A stretch of 64,000 bases of DNA from positions 90,839,556-90,903,555 of the forward strand of contig CM049310.1 of NCBI GenBank assembly GCA_026874595.1, given 5' to 3'. The DNA is from Sipunculus nudus. Taxonomy: Eukaryota; Annelida; Sipuncula; Golfingiida; Sipunculidae. Position 1 is the first letter of the stretch. Each line of letters starts with the position of its first letter. Positions 1-13,200 of this stretch are shown here, one piece after another. The position numbers were made by a program, and so were the translations under genes. Below the pieces are notes generated by a model. That model was not told the DNA's origin and made no database searches. It was given only the letters and a program-made list of their open reading frames with translations.

Positions 1-1158
1 TGTAACATAACACTCTATTCAGCTCAGTCACTGTAACATAACACTGTATACAGCTCAGTCATTGTAACATAACACTGTATACAGCTCAGTCATTGTAACA
101 TAACACTGTATACAGCTCAGTCATTGTAACATAACACTGTATACAGCTCAGTCATTGTAACATAACACTGTATACAGCTCAGTCATTGTAACATAACACT
201 GTATACAGCTCAGTCATTGTAACATAACACTGTATACAGCTCAGTAATTGTAACATAACACTCTATTCAGCTCAGTCACTGTAACATAACACTCTATTCA
301 GCTCAGTCACTGTAACATAACACTGTATACAGCTCAGTCATTGTAACATAACACTGTATACAGCTCAGTCATTGTAACATAACACTGTATACAGCTCAGT
401 CATTGTAACATAACACTGTATACAGCTCAGTCATTGTAACATAACACTGTATACAGCTCAGTCATTGTAACATAACACTGTATACAGCTCAGTCATTGTA
501 ACATAACACTGTATACAGCTCAGTCATTGTAACATAACACTGTATACAGCTCAGTCTTTGTAACATAACACTGTATACAGCTCAGTCACTGTAACATAAC
601 ACTATTCAGCTCAGTCACTGTTACATAACACTGTATACAGCTCAGTCATTGTAACATAACACTGTATACAGCTCAGTCATTGTAACATAACACTGTATAC
701 AGCTCAGTCACTGTACCATAACACTCTATTCAGCTCAGTCACTGTAACATAACACTCTATTCAGCTCAGTCACTGTAACATAACACTGTATACAGCTCAG
801 TCTTGTAACATAACACTGTATACAGCTCAGTCATTGTAACATAACACTGTATACAGCTCAGTCATTGTAACATAACACTGTATACAGCTCAGTCATTGTA
901 ACATAACACTGTATACAGCTCAGTCATTGTAACATAACACTGTATACAGCTCAGTCATTGTAACATAACACTGTATACAGCTCAGTCATTGTAACATAAC
1001 ACTGTATACAGCTCAGTCATTGTAACATAACACTGTATACAGCTCAGTCATTGTAACATAACACTGTATACAGCTCAGTCATTGTAACATAACACTGTAT
1101 ACAGCTCAGTCATTGTAACATAACACTGTATACAGCTCAGTCATTGTAACATTACACT
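1..1158. repeat. 31-bp satellite array, about 37 copies, at the start of XAB2 intron 10
   Basis: A near-perfect tandem array of a 31-bp unit with the core TGTAACATAACACT followed by GTATACAGCTCAGTCAT. Two variants alternate in blocks, one with CTGTATACAG (a 10-bp palindrome) and one with CTCTATTCAG. The array is already in progress at base 1, so its true length is unknown. The last unit decays at 1150-1158, just beside the exon 10 donor. There are no unique spacers, so this is not a CRISPR. Confidence 0.97.
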
Positions 1159-1168
1159 GTTTACTCAC

Positions 1169-1288
1169 ATCCTCAATCTGTCCTGCCTTTTCATAAAATT
1201 TGGCAAACTCCACCCATAGTGTGTGAGGCTTTCCTGTGGCCAGCTGGGGGTCTACTGTTTGTACTGCTTCTGTATACTGTTTTATTAT
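1169..1288 (-). CDS. XAB2: XAB2 coding exon 10 (residues 371-410), last exon in window
   Basis: A 40-codon exon: IIKQYTEAVQTVDPQLATGK, then PHTLWVEFAKFYE and GQIED, ending at donor GTGAGTAA. Acceptor TTTTGACAG. It matches IINTYTEAVQTVDPFKATGKPHTLWVAFAKFYE of vertebrate XAB2. The donor is followed within about ten bases by a 31-bp satellite array, so the next exon is beyond the window. Confidence 0.95.
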
Positions 1289-4200
1289 CTGTCAAAACAT
1301 AAAACATCATCAAGCATGTATGTTACAGAAGAATGTTGCTGATAACAGTTCTGTTTTGAACTGAATTTAAACCCTGTCAAAATCAACAAAATCTGCATGA
1401 AACAGTTAATCCTTCTATAAAAGGTGCACCTTATTGGGCCACACACACATAATTTTTTTTGTTCCATAGAACTGATGCTCTTCCTTTCGATGGATCAAAT
1501 TTTTTTTTTTTGCAAATACAGACATCCATGATAAAAGGTTTGTTCAAAGAATTCCTAAATGTTACGAAGACAATTTTTTAGGGGAAAATACAACTTTACA
1601 AGGCTGATCCGAGATTCGAATCCATGTCGGAGGCCCACAAGTCCGGCGTACCAACCGCTTTGCTAGAAAAACAAGCTTCAATAGCGAGTCAGCTCAGTCT
1701 GCTTTTATGTCACCACGTAACATACAGGTATGGAAAATGGACTAAATTCTGTGTTGATCATAACTTTCAATAACTGGAGCAATTTTTTATATTTCTAGGC
1801 AACCTGGCAAAATTCAACATATTGTGTCTCCACTGGTATAAAAAACAAGGGACCCATGGGTCACTGTGCTCAGCTGACATTAACCTTGAAGGTAAAAATC
1901 TAAAATAATATCAAATGGAGATAAAGTGTAAGAGGAAGAGGTAATAAAGGCCATGGTTGGTTTATATCATTGGTTTGTACTGATGAGCAAGAAATTGTTG
2001 CAAATAATATTTTGTGACCTGACCATGTTTTTCCTAATGTTGAAACTAAAGCATGTGAGCAGTTTATGAACAAATGGTCTGTACTATTACCATGATCATA
2101 AGTTGGCTTTTTGATTAACTGTTGACATTTCAGTAGTTTACACATTTGTTCAATTGAATCTATTTTTTTGTATAATATATATTATTAAATATATATGTAT
2201 TTTTTATGAAATGTATACAGTTGAAATATAACTAATTAACAACATAAAACAGGGCAAACAAAGCCTGATCTCAAATTCTGCTGAGGCAGGAAAATAATGA
2301 ACAAATGTTTGTATTAAATCCTCATTTTTTTATCACATCAATTTTATTTTAATTTATATTTCTATACATTTCCAATATAACATATATATCTGAATATAAA
2401 ATTTGATTCATAATTCTCAATTGCATCATCATAAATCTCAATCTTGTCAGATAACACCACATCATGCATACAAATGTTTATTTTTTTACCACAAAAATAT
2501 ATCTTTTAAATCTGCAAAATAAATATATAAAAAAATAATACTTGATTGAGATTTCACAATTTAATTGTGTCTTTATTTATTCATAATGTGCTTCATATTT
2601 TATAATAATTTAAGCATACTGATGGGTTCAATTATATTTGTTAAAATCATTTAAAAGAAAATTGATTTCTTTAAAAATGCTACATTACACAACATTGCAT
2701 CTTCTGGATTACACCTTGAATAACTTTTTTTGCTTGAAAGTTTTTGCATATCAGAGTGGAAACAGCATTACAATTAAGGAGATACAGTGAAAACAATCAC
2801 AATTACTACATAACACTTGGTGGATAGGGTTCCGGTGGGGGGCTTGATTGGTGTGGTGTTATGAAAATAACTGTACACCTGTCACAGCAGGGGATCTCCC
2901 CCAGTGACTGTAACAAATCAGAAACCCTGGCATAGCTGACTTCTAGTGACCTGGAGTGGGACCCTGCATCTGTATTCTGTAATCAAAGCAAATGACTACA
3001 ACAGAGCCTCAAGAAAAAAATCATTAACTAGCTTAATTTTCAAGCTTTTATTTTCAAATTTCAGATTTAAACAAATTAAATATTAATGTTTACATGCTGT
3101 GAAAATTAAATCAATGGTACTTACAGGAAAAAAACGTGCCATGGTCAAAGTTGGGCAAAATTTAAGGTACTGATTTTATTTTTATGCTAATAACTTAAAA
3201 AATTTACAAAATTCAGATCTAATTTTGGGTAAACAATTGAATCTTAATTAAACATACTTATATACTTGGGGAAAATATACTCTAGTTTCAAAATTTTTCA
3301 TGTAAAGTGAGTAAATATTTTTCCTGATTTTTTAAAAAGGCCATAACTTAAAGAATTTATACTTAACAGACTTAATTTCTGGCATGTACATAGGAACTAT
3401 ATAGAGGAATATTTATGGTAAATATGAGGAAAAACAGATGAGTGGTTTTGATATTAGGCAGTCCTGAAGTGTGAAAATAGGATTTAAATAAAAAAATTGA
3501 GGTTTTTCCTTAATTTCTAAAAGGAACGAAGTTGCAAAGACCCAGTTTTCGGCTTGGTAGGAGATCTTGGGGACATCTAACATTATGCTGAATTTTGGAT
3601 TCCTAGGTCTTACGGTTTCAAAACGTGCCACATCTACGGACGGATGGATAGACAGACGGACGGATGATGGACCACGACTATAGCTCAGATGACTTATAGT
3701 CAGCTGAGCTAAAAAGAAAAGAAAAAAAATTTGCTTGCAAGAACCATATAATTTGTTCCCTGAAATTATAAATTTTTGTTGTGCGGCCTTACTGGTCAAT
3801 TTCACCTACAGAAGGCATGTGGTTTCTTTTCAACACTTATCCATAAAAAAATTGACATTCATATCAACATTCATATCAACATGATCTGCAAATATATTAT
3901 ATGTCACATAAACAAAATATCATATAACTCCATAATAGTGACTTAAATGTGATGTTTGCGTGTTTATATTGAGTACTTCAGCTTTTTATTCATACTTGCT
4001 CACATCTTAAAAGAAAGAACAGGGTATTAACAATGACTGTTTATGAATAATTTATTGAACACATGTGCCATCTCAGTTTTAGGTCACTTTTCAATGGGAA
4101 CTGTGCAAGGACAGCTGTGCTGATTGTTAAAATCCTTCCTTGAAATCCAATAAATCATATTCAACTCGTATTTGAAAGAAATCTGAATGTGAACAATTGC

Positions 4201-7200
4201 CTTCTGTAACTAAGGTGAGAAAGGTAAAGATTTATTAAGCGATAGACCATGCCATGTAGGAATTTATACAAACTTGATACAAAATCTGCACAGTACACAA
4301 TTTTTTCTTTCAACATGAACATTAGACCAGGTCAAGAAAATATTGTTACTTTCTTTCTTTGTTGCTCCCAACTAAGAGACATTAATACTCAGCTTTGGAA
4401 TAATTTTGAATGTGAATTGAATGTTCATCCGGCAATCCATAGTATTTAAAAGCGTTTTGATGAAAACACTTTGAATCCAGCTCAGAAGGTGGTTTCAAAC
4501 CATATACCAGTGCAAATAGAATTATTTGCTCTGCTTAAATATCTGCAGCAAACAAGCTGTGTGAACGCTCAATTCACATTCAAAATGGTTTAGACCTAGT
4601 TTTTAAGCAGCAACTGGGTCACAGTGCAAGCAAAAATACTTGTGTCAGCATGTTCTTACAGTGTTTCATATATATGAGATGTAGACCTAATGCAATGGTG
4701 CTAGATGCCCGAGTGACTGCACACTATGGTTTAAACTGAGTTGATCATCAGCTTTTCCCACAACGTTTTAAAAAAACATTTTGTGTGTGAAATGGGGGTA
4801 TAAGACAGTTATAGAACTTTTTTTGGTCTCCTTACCTCTCTGGGTTTGCCTTCAAATAATTTCACTCTCTTGTGCCACTCATGGACATTATGTGGATTTT
4901 GTCTGAGGAGCACACTGTAATAAATACAACAAGCGGTTACATACAGGCTAAATGTCATACATATAATAGAATCATTTAAATTTGTATAATATGTTTAATA
5001 AAACGAGCATGTTTACTGAAACAAGAACAAGAATGAGTTTGTTTTTGCGTCACAAAACAGATACATGTCTCCCCTCACTGTCATCCCCAAATTAGAGGAC
5101 AAAAAATATGGACTACTTCAAAAGTGTTGGGTTCACAAATAAAATTCCATTTCTGATTAGCCCTTGAGGTCACTGCTTTTTGAAAACATGCCAGAATTTT
5201 GTAGAAACAATTAGCATATCAAATTTCACCAAAAAATATTGAGTAGTTCAAAAGTTACAGCATTCACAAAAAAATTCTTTATCCTCTGATTTTACCTCAA
5301 AGATGAAGGTCAAGGTCACTAGTTTTACAACATATCCAACATTTTAGAAGAAACAATTCCCGTGTCATGTTTCATGACCTGAGTGGTTCAAAAGTTATTG
5401 TGTTCTCAAAATGACACAGGTGAAGATGCCAAGACTATGGACAACAACTTCAGACGACAGACAAAATACCATATGTCTCTCCCCATGGGAGAGAAGGGAG
5501 ACACAACAAGAATGGATTGAGACTCATTATTTTAGTTAAATAATATTTTAAATCTTGAGACATACCTGTTAAGAAGTAATGGTCTTCTGTCCATCAGATG
5601 TTCCAGCCTGGCTAACCTTAACTCAAGTTCAAGGTCATCTACAAAACATCAAAACATACAAACAATACTTATACAGAGTATAATCTCACTTATGGACACA
5701 CACACATACACATTATTTATATATATATATATGCATATTCCTTCACACTATCAGTTCAATGTTGCTTTATACCAAAGTTTCACAGCACACAGTCAGAGTA
5801 CCTCCCATACACAGCACACAGTCAGAGTACCTCCCATACACAGCACACAGTCAGAGTACCTCCCGTACACAGCACACAGTCAGAGTACCTCCCATACACC
5901 TGCTTAACACCTTACTATGGCTCTGCATATTGGAAAACACAGTCCACATGTGTCTGTTTCAATAACAAGGCTGCATGACATGAGGTCTGATTGTGAGTCG
6001 CAACACACAGTGTTTCAGCCAGTGGGAACATATATTACATTTTTGGGCCAAGTCAGTCAGGGCATCTCCTGACTGACACGTGTTGGGGATCGGCGATGCA
6101 CATGGCCCCACGTGCTGTGTTTATGTTGACACCTGGGATGGTGCCTTGTCCACTGTTTTAACACCTGTTTACAGGAGTAAGCAAACGTTTCAAGGCAATA
6201 TTTTGGCAGGTACAGATTAATTTTAAAGGGAAGAAGCCATTTTTCCTGTTAATTCAACATGCTTTCTAGGTAATTGGGCCCCTTTAAAACAGGTTTAAAA
6301 AAACATGGAAATCATTTTAGTCATTATATAGATAGTGAAATCTTATCATTGAGCCTGTCTCCTACCTCCATTGCAATAGTCCCACTATTTTCTGTACTAA
6401 AACAGCAATGTCACTAGAAACAAGATAGGATAGTCCAGAAATATGCATTCTTTTTACTGTTTTTATTATATAACTAGAATAAGGGAAGTTGACAAGTGAC
6501 TATGTGTATCTGCCATATCACAGAGGCATGGGTATGACTCCAAATTTGTGGCATCAGATTATTCAGTGATGCCAATTAAAGTCCTCACATATGTGCAATT
6601 TTCACTAAAAACAGATCTACAGGTTGTTACACTGTGCACAATTTCAGGCCCTTGACACCAATCCACTACTGAGAAAAAGTGCATCAATGTATTCTATAAA
6701 ATCAGAAAAGCAGGTGGTGCCACCTGCTAGGTCTACAACAAAGCTATCCAAGATGGATACATAATTTTCAGGCTGATACATCCATCCACTCCTCAGATAT
6801 GAGTGACTTTTACCCAAAGCAGACAGATGAACGCCACACTGATTAATCCATATATTCCTCACATATAAGCGATTTTTACCAAAAGCAAACAGATAGATGG
6901 ACGCCACTCATTAACAATTGCAGATGGTGCCACCAGTTTTTAATACAAGATGAAGGTATCCAAGATCTATGGACCTGCACAATTTCAGGCCAATACAGCA
7001 AATCACTCCTGAGAAAAGGGCATAAATGTATTCTACAAAAAAGGAAAGGTAGGTAGCGCCACCTCTCTGGCCTATAAGAAAACTCTCCAAGATGGATAGA
7101 AATGCCAAATTTCAGACCAATACATTGAACTACTCCTGAGATATGAGCAATTTTCACCTAAAGCAAACACACAGATGGACACCATGAAAAAACGATTGCT

Positions 7201-10200
7201 GATGGTGCCACCAGCATTGAGTATGAGATGGAGGTATCCAAGATCTATGGACATGCACCAATTTCAGGCCAATAAGTTGAACCGGTCACTAATACCAATA
7301 TATGGCAAACACATGGATGGACACCATGCAAAAAACATTGAAGGTGGGGCCATCTCTAGTATGAAATGGTGAGATCCAAGATCTATGGACATGCAACATT
7401 TCAGCTCAATACATTGAACCACTCATGAGATATGGGCTGTTATCAGAAAGACAACCAGATTCACAATAAGGAATACAGGTGGTGCCACCAGTCATTGTGA
7501 GGCACAACTACATAGGTGAGTGAATTACTATGCTGGGTTTTGGAAAATCAGGTCAAGGGTCTCAGAGGATTCTTAAGAAACGAATGTGGCGCAGCGCCGG
7601 CGAAACCCGCTCAAAACATAGTATCCGCAAAACTTTGTTTTGCTGGATGCAATAAAGCTATCTACAGTATATGAATAAAACTAAAGTTCAATTAGTTTTA
7701 ATCTTTCTTATATAATATTTTTTTAGAGGTTACATTCATTTATATATTTTAACAAGTTATGACCTTGCAGTTTTATAAGTTGCATTCCACTTCTGAGGTT
7801 TTTTTTGGTGTGGTTTCAGGTTGATTTATTTCTATGCTACAACATTCATACTTATGCCAGCTACACTCCTCACACAGTGGTTATACACTGCAGTCATTAT
7901 ATATCTCCATCGCTAGAACCGCTGCTTTGTATAGCAAGATTCTCCAGGTTTCACCACCAGGGCAGGCAGAGGGCAAAGAACTGTAATCAGACCAATGGGA
8001 AGAGTATGACATTGTGCATCCAACTTCCAAGTTTAAAGCTGTGACAACTTGCTCTCACTGGTTTGATGCACAATGTAATACCAGGCCCTCACTGGTTTGA
8101 TTACAGTTTCTTGGTGGCCCTATGCCAGCCCTGGTGGTGAAAGCAAGAAAAAATTTGCTATACAAAGCAGAAGTTAAAACAAAGATCTGAAATGACTTTC
8201 AGTGTGTGCTATGGTTTGCTTTATATTTGCGAGGTTGAAATTTTGCGCTTCCTAAATTTTCATTGCTTTGCAAATACTTCTTATTCTTGATCACACCATA
8301 CAATATCCTTCACAGGTTATTCATTATTATATGTGCTCAAAATTGTAACAATTACATGGGGACCAAAGTGAACCCTAAACGAGTTGGAACTATTGTTCAT
8401 TATTTCCAGATAATTTGAAAGATCCTATATCATTTACAACAGCAATATTTTTTTTATTTATGAGAAACGTTCATGATCTTTTAATATTTATAATATTATA
8501 TTTACCCTTTGTTCAGAAAGGTTTTATATTGCTGATAATTTTTTTTTATGAATATCAGAAATTTGAAACCCTAACGAACACAAAGAATTTATATTCTTTA
8601 TTTATTTTTTTAAGTGTATTTACAGCTTGCTGTACCTTCCTCAGAGATGCCATCTTCAGCTGTCCCCTCCATCTTAGCGCTGAGGATGCCTTCCTCAAAC
8701 TGAGCGTACGCATCAAAGATCTGTGTGAAGTCCCTCACTGTGATCACAGTCTGGATAGCTTCCTCGTATATGTCTCTGGCCTTTGGATTAATAAACAAGC
8801 ACACAAAAGAGATCACATAAATACGTTCTTTTTGTGTGTGTGTTTCATCAAGCGAGATTATAATTGACTATGGCCATGGGTGTGTTGTCTATTAATATTT
8901 AAATAAGTTAGAGAGTCTTTATTATATAATAACATCATCTGTCATATAAAAATGCAAATAATCATTGGGTAGAAAAAGCTAGTGTCTTTTATTTAAATAT
9001 TTATTTGATCTAGTAAAATTTTATTCATTAAATTCTGGGGTAAATATTTAGTCAACTTAGTAGCTTATTTAATACCTTAATCTCAATGAAAATTTATGGA
9101 ACTGCCCTCTCCGAATGACAATATTCAGATATTAGTCACCAGATAAGAGCATAAAGTGGCTGAGGCATCTATTACACAGGGCAGAGTACCAATTAATAAA
9201 CTGTCTTTGAAAGGACAATTTTTTTATTAAATAAACAATCATGCAAATTAATAGACAGTTATCAAATACTGCAGGTGAAATCAATCTGATTAAGTTCATA
9301 AACCGATTATTAGGAAAAAAACTTGTGAAACAGGTACCAGTAACCATGTGGCAAAGTGCTTAATTGACATTATTGATAACAGGTGATGAAGGCAAGTTGA
9401 TGTAAAATAGTATTAAGTCACAAATTGCTGAAGGACCTTTAAAATGTAGACTTAATTGTAAGTTATCCATAAATGTTACAACCAACCTGCCTATTTCCCA
9501 TTTACATAGTGTAATGTTGGTTGTACTTTTGAACGAGGCTTAATTTTATGGTCATGCTTACATGTCTCTTGCCAACATTATGTTGGAGTAAAACTTGCCC
9601 CTCCCCCCCCCTCCCCCCCAAAAAAAACTTTTTATCAGCAGATGCTTGTAAGATTGGGGGACATTTGTTAACTAATATTATTCATATTAATAAAAATTTC
9701 CATTTGCTTTTTAATATGAATATCAGTGTTTGACCAAGTGTATTTATATTTAGGTAAACCAAGGTGTCTGGCGGTAGAACTAGAAGAAATAATATGCCCA
9801 TCCTATGTCTTGTGACATCTGACCTCATTAAAAATGCCTGAATTTTGATGAGAAACTGTATCAGTTAATATTTATGAGATTCATGAATATCCATCAGATA
9901 TTTGGTGAGTCATTATGACACCAACAAAGTCTTGTGACTCTATTGAATATGCATAAAATTTGCCTGGAATTAAACTTAGGTTTTGCCAGAAATCTGCCAG
10001 AAATCAAACTTTAGTGAGATATTATATTGGTTAATATTTCTTTTGAGTTTCATCAAAATCCATCATATTCCTGTTATTGCAGCGACAAACCTTGTGACCT
10101 TTGAACTTATTAAATATACGTGAATTTTGCCTATAATCGAACTCAGGTGAAATAATCTATTGGTAAGAAGTTATGGTATAAGTTTCATGAAAATCAATTA

Positions 10201-13200
10201 AAGCCCTAGTAAGTTATTGTGGAGACACTAAAAGTTAAAGGATGGACAGACAGACGGACAGACAGACTTTGGGTATACCATAAAACTTCTTATCATAGAC
10301 AGGCATAAAAGACCTTGTAAAAACTGTACGAGAATTTTTGCTTTTCCAGGCCCAGAAACTTGTTATTTTTTTACATGTGTAAAGCATTACCAAGATGAGG
10401 ATCTGAGTCAGTTAAAGCGAATTTCTTCTTTGTAAAATGACTACTGTACCTTCTCAAAATGAGCACTGCGAATGTAGTAATCAGCCAGGGAGTTCCACAG
10501 CAGACCGACCTGGTCACTGTACCTCTTTATGCCCTGTCTGATGATCGGCTCCACCTTCAGTGCGGTGACCTTGTCTGGATTCTTTGAGATCATGTCACAC
10601 AACTCATTCCATAGCTGAATAATAGGGGAAAATTAAGATAAGGATACCAGGCTGTTGTAAGCAATCTTGACTTGGATTTTTTCCAGACTGTAACAATTCA
10701 CCAATGCAAATTTAATTTTAATACAAAGAAAAATATTAGTATGATCAGATGCTCTTCTGCTGATACCTGTACCATATCTGATTATTTGACTGAAACAAGG
10801 GACCCATGGGTCACGGTGCTCAGCTGTTATATATGATAAAAAATATGATTTGGGAAAGAGCCTCATGCTTGTTTTGTATGGTAATAAATATAAGCTTTAT
10901 TATGAGTTGCTGGTGTTTAGCTTATGTATGATTTTGATAGTATCTTTGGAGACAGGGAATAGGATTGATTTCATTTATTTTATTAACAAATGGAGTGCTA
11001 TTGTCACACAGATTTTGACTTGGCCATATAACTTATAAGCAGCACATATAATAAAAGAGTTTAACTATTTATTAAAGCTTAATAACAAATATTGTGCCAA
11101 TATATTTTTTATTAAAAAAATAAGAAAATCATATGATTTTTTAAAATAAAATATAACTGAAATGATTATTGAAATAATATTATAGAATATATTCATGAAT
11201 GCATTCATGAATACATTTTGAAAGTATCTGCACTGGTATTCAAATACTTTCATTTTTACCTGAATTCCCATTCTTATGCAATAAAATTTTTTAATTCAGT
11301 ACATATTCATATTCGTATTCAAATACATTTGCAAAGCATTCGCACCATGTCTAGTATTTATTCAGTTTTAGGGAAACAATGTTGAGAATCCAGAATATAC
11401 AAAATTCACAAATTTAAATAATGATCATAAGTACCTGGTTTTATGGCTTTTATTTATGTTAAAAAAAAATAAATGTAATATATTCACTTTGGACTACTTT
11501 CACATCAATCTACACACTAGACACAGTAGGAATCTAGATTAATATTATCAACTGCATCTTTGTCTATCATTAATTTCCTTCATATGATCCCTAATGATTA
11601 GTAATGAATAATATGATTTATTTTTTTATCATTAAAATTTCACTGAAAAATACCATAGGTGACTGCATGGTGTTATTTGGAATAACACTGACACTGACAT
11701 TCTATCCATCCATACAAGATTCTTACATCATCAGTAACTGCAAGTTAATTTTCTGTTACTCATCAACTAACAAATTCCTTTTCTATAAATTTTTCTTTAA
11801 TTTGTTATAAAAAAAACCACTATTACCAGTTAGGTTTTAGAACTGTTCATGGGCTATGTTAGGGGTAAGCCATTATTATTAGTTAATTAGGAGGTATGTC
11901 GTCCACGTGTGTAGAACCATGCAGCCAAGGCGGTAAGCTACTGGACCTGGCCAAATTAGGGCCTATAGAGATGAGTGTGTTGGCCAGCTGTGCTGGTTAC
12001 TAACGGAGTCTGACCAGGTGATGTGGCCTGTAGCCGTCAGTGCTTAGTGACTCACCACAGGTATGAAATAGACCAATGTATTTCAAGGCAGGGTAGTTAG
12101 GTCTATAAAGTAATCATTTTAGAATTCATTTTTATTATGTTTTATAAGTAGCAAGTCACACAGGTGTAACATATGTAGCTTAAGTGTGCATATTAAGATG
12201 TTTGTAATTTATGATATTTAATTTAGCTCCCCTCCAGAAACCAATTTTTGGACAGAGAACTCCTGTGACCTTCACCTTTGACCTTGTGACCTCAAAATTG
12301 ATAGGGGTCTTCCACTCTTGGCAGGTGAACTATATGTGCAAGATGAAAGATCTGAGATGAATTGTTTGGCTGAAAATGCATCCACAATCTTTTTAAAGAG
12401 GTTTCCTGTGACCTTGACCTTTGACCTCATGACCCCAAAATCAATTCGGGTCTTACTTTTCCAATGGGTCAAATACAAGTCAAGTTTGATATCCATACAT
12501 CAATAAAAGAAGGAATTATCATCCAGGAACTAATTTTTGGACAGATGGCTCCTGTGACCTTCACCTTTGACCTGGTGACCTCAAAATTGATAGGGTTTTT
12601 CCTCTCTTGGCAGGTGAACTATATGTGCAAGATGAAAGATCTGAGATGAAATTTTTGGCTGAAAATGCATCCACAATCTTTTTAAAGATGTGTCCTGTGA
12701 CCTTGACCTTTGACCTCATGACCCCAAAATCAATTTGGGTCTTGCTTTTCCAATGGGACATATACAAGTTAAGTTTGAAATATATGCATCAATAAAAGCA
12801 GGAATTATCATCCAGAAACTAATTTTTGGACAGATGGCTCCTGTGACCTTCATCTTTGACCTTGTGACCTCAAAATTGATAGGGGTCTTCCACTCTTGGC
12901 AGGTGAACTATATGTGCAAGATGAAAGATCTGAGATGAAATGTTTGGCTGAAAATGCATCCACAATCTTTTTAAAGAGGTTTCCTGTGACCTTGACCTTT
13001 GACCTCATGACCCCAAAATCAACTGGAGTCTTGCTTTTTCAATGGGACATATGTAAGTCAAGTTTGAAATAAATAAATCAATAAAAGCAGGAATTATCAT
13101 CCAGAAACTAATTTTTGGACAGGTAGCTCCTGTGGCCTTGACCTTTGACCCCAAAATTTAATGGATCATCCACTATTGGCAAGTGAGCAATATATTCAAG

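Noticed and set aside
1-1158. Possible CRISPR-like array
   Set aside because: Units are contiguous 31-bp repeats without unique spacers, in a eukaryotic intron: a satellite.
1602-1672. Functional tRNA gene
   Set aside because: A and B boxes are present but the acceptor and anticodon stems do not close; listed only as a tRNA-like fragment.
3413-3805. 130-codon minus-strand ORF, and similar ORFs at 22804-23235 and 56703-57002
   Set aside because: They are translations of the family A repeat (shared LAQLTISHLSYS/RFETV phrases come from the conserved 5' end DNA). Different copies are interrupted differently and there is no protein family behind them.
5692-5965. Plus-strand ORFs with repeated HTVRVPPIHSTQS-like peptide
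   Set aside because: Produced by the 29-bp tandem repeat, which has no stops in two frames.
6644-7372. Cluster of short ORFs on both strands
   Set aside because: They lie in tandem units of repeat family E and repeat with them.
8415-8867. 150-codon plus-strand ORF
   Set aside because: Antisense to the well-supported XAB2 exon 7; the rest of the frame is AT-rich hydrophobic chance sequence.
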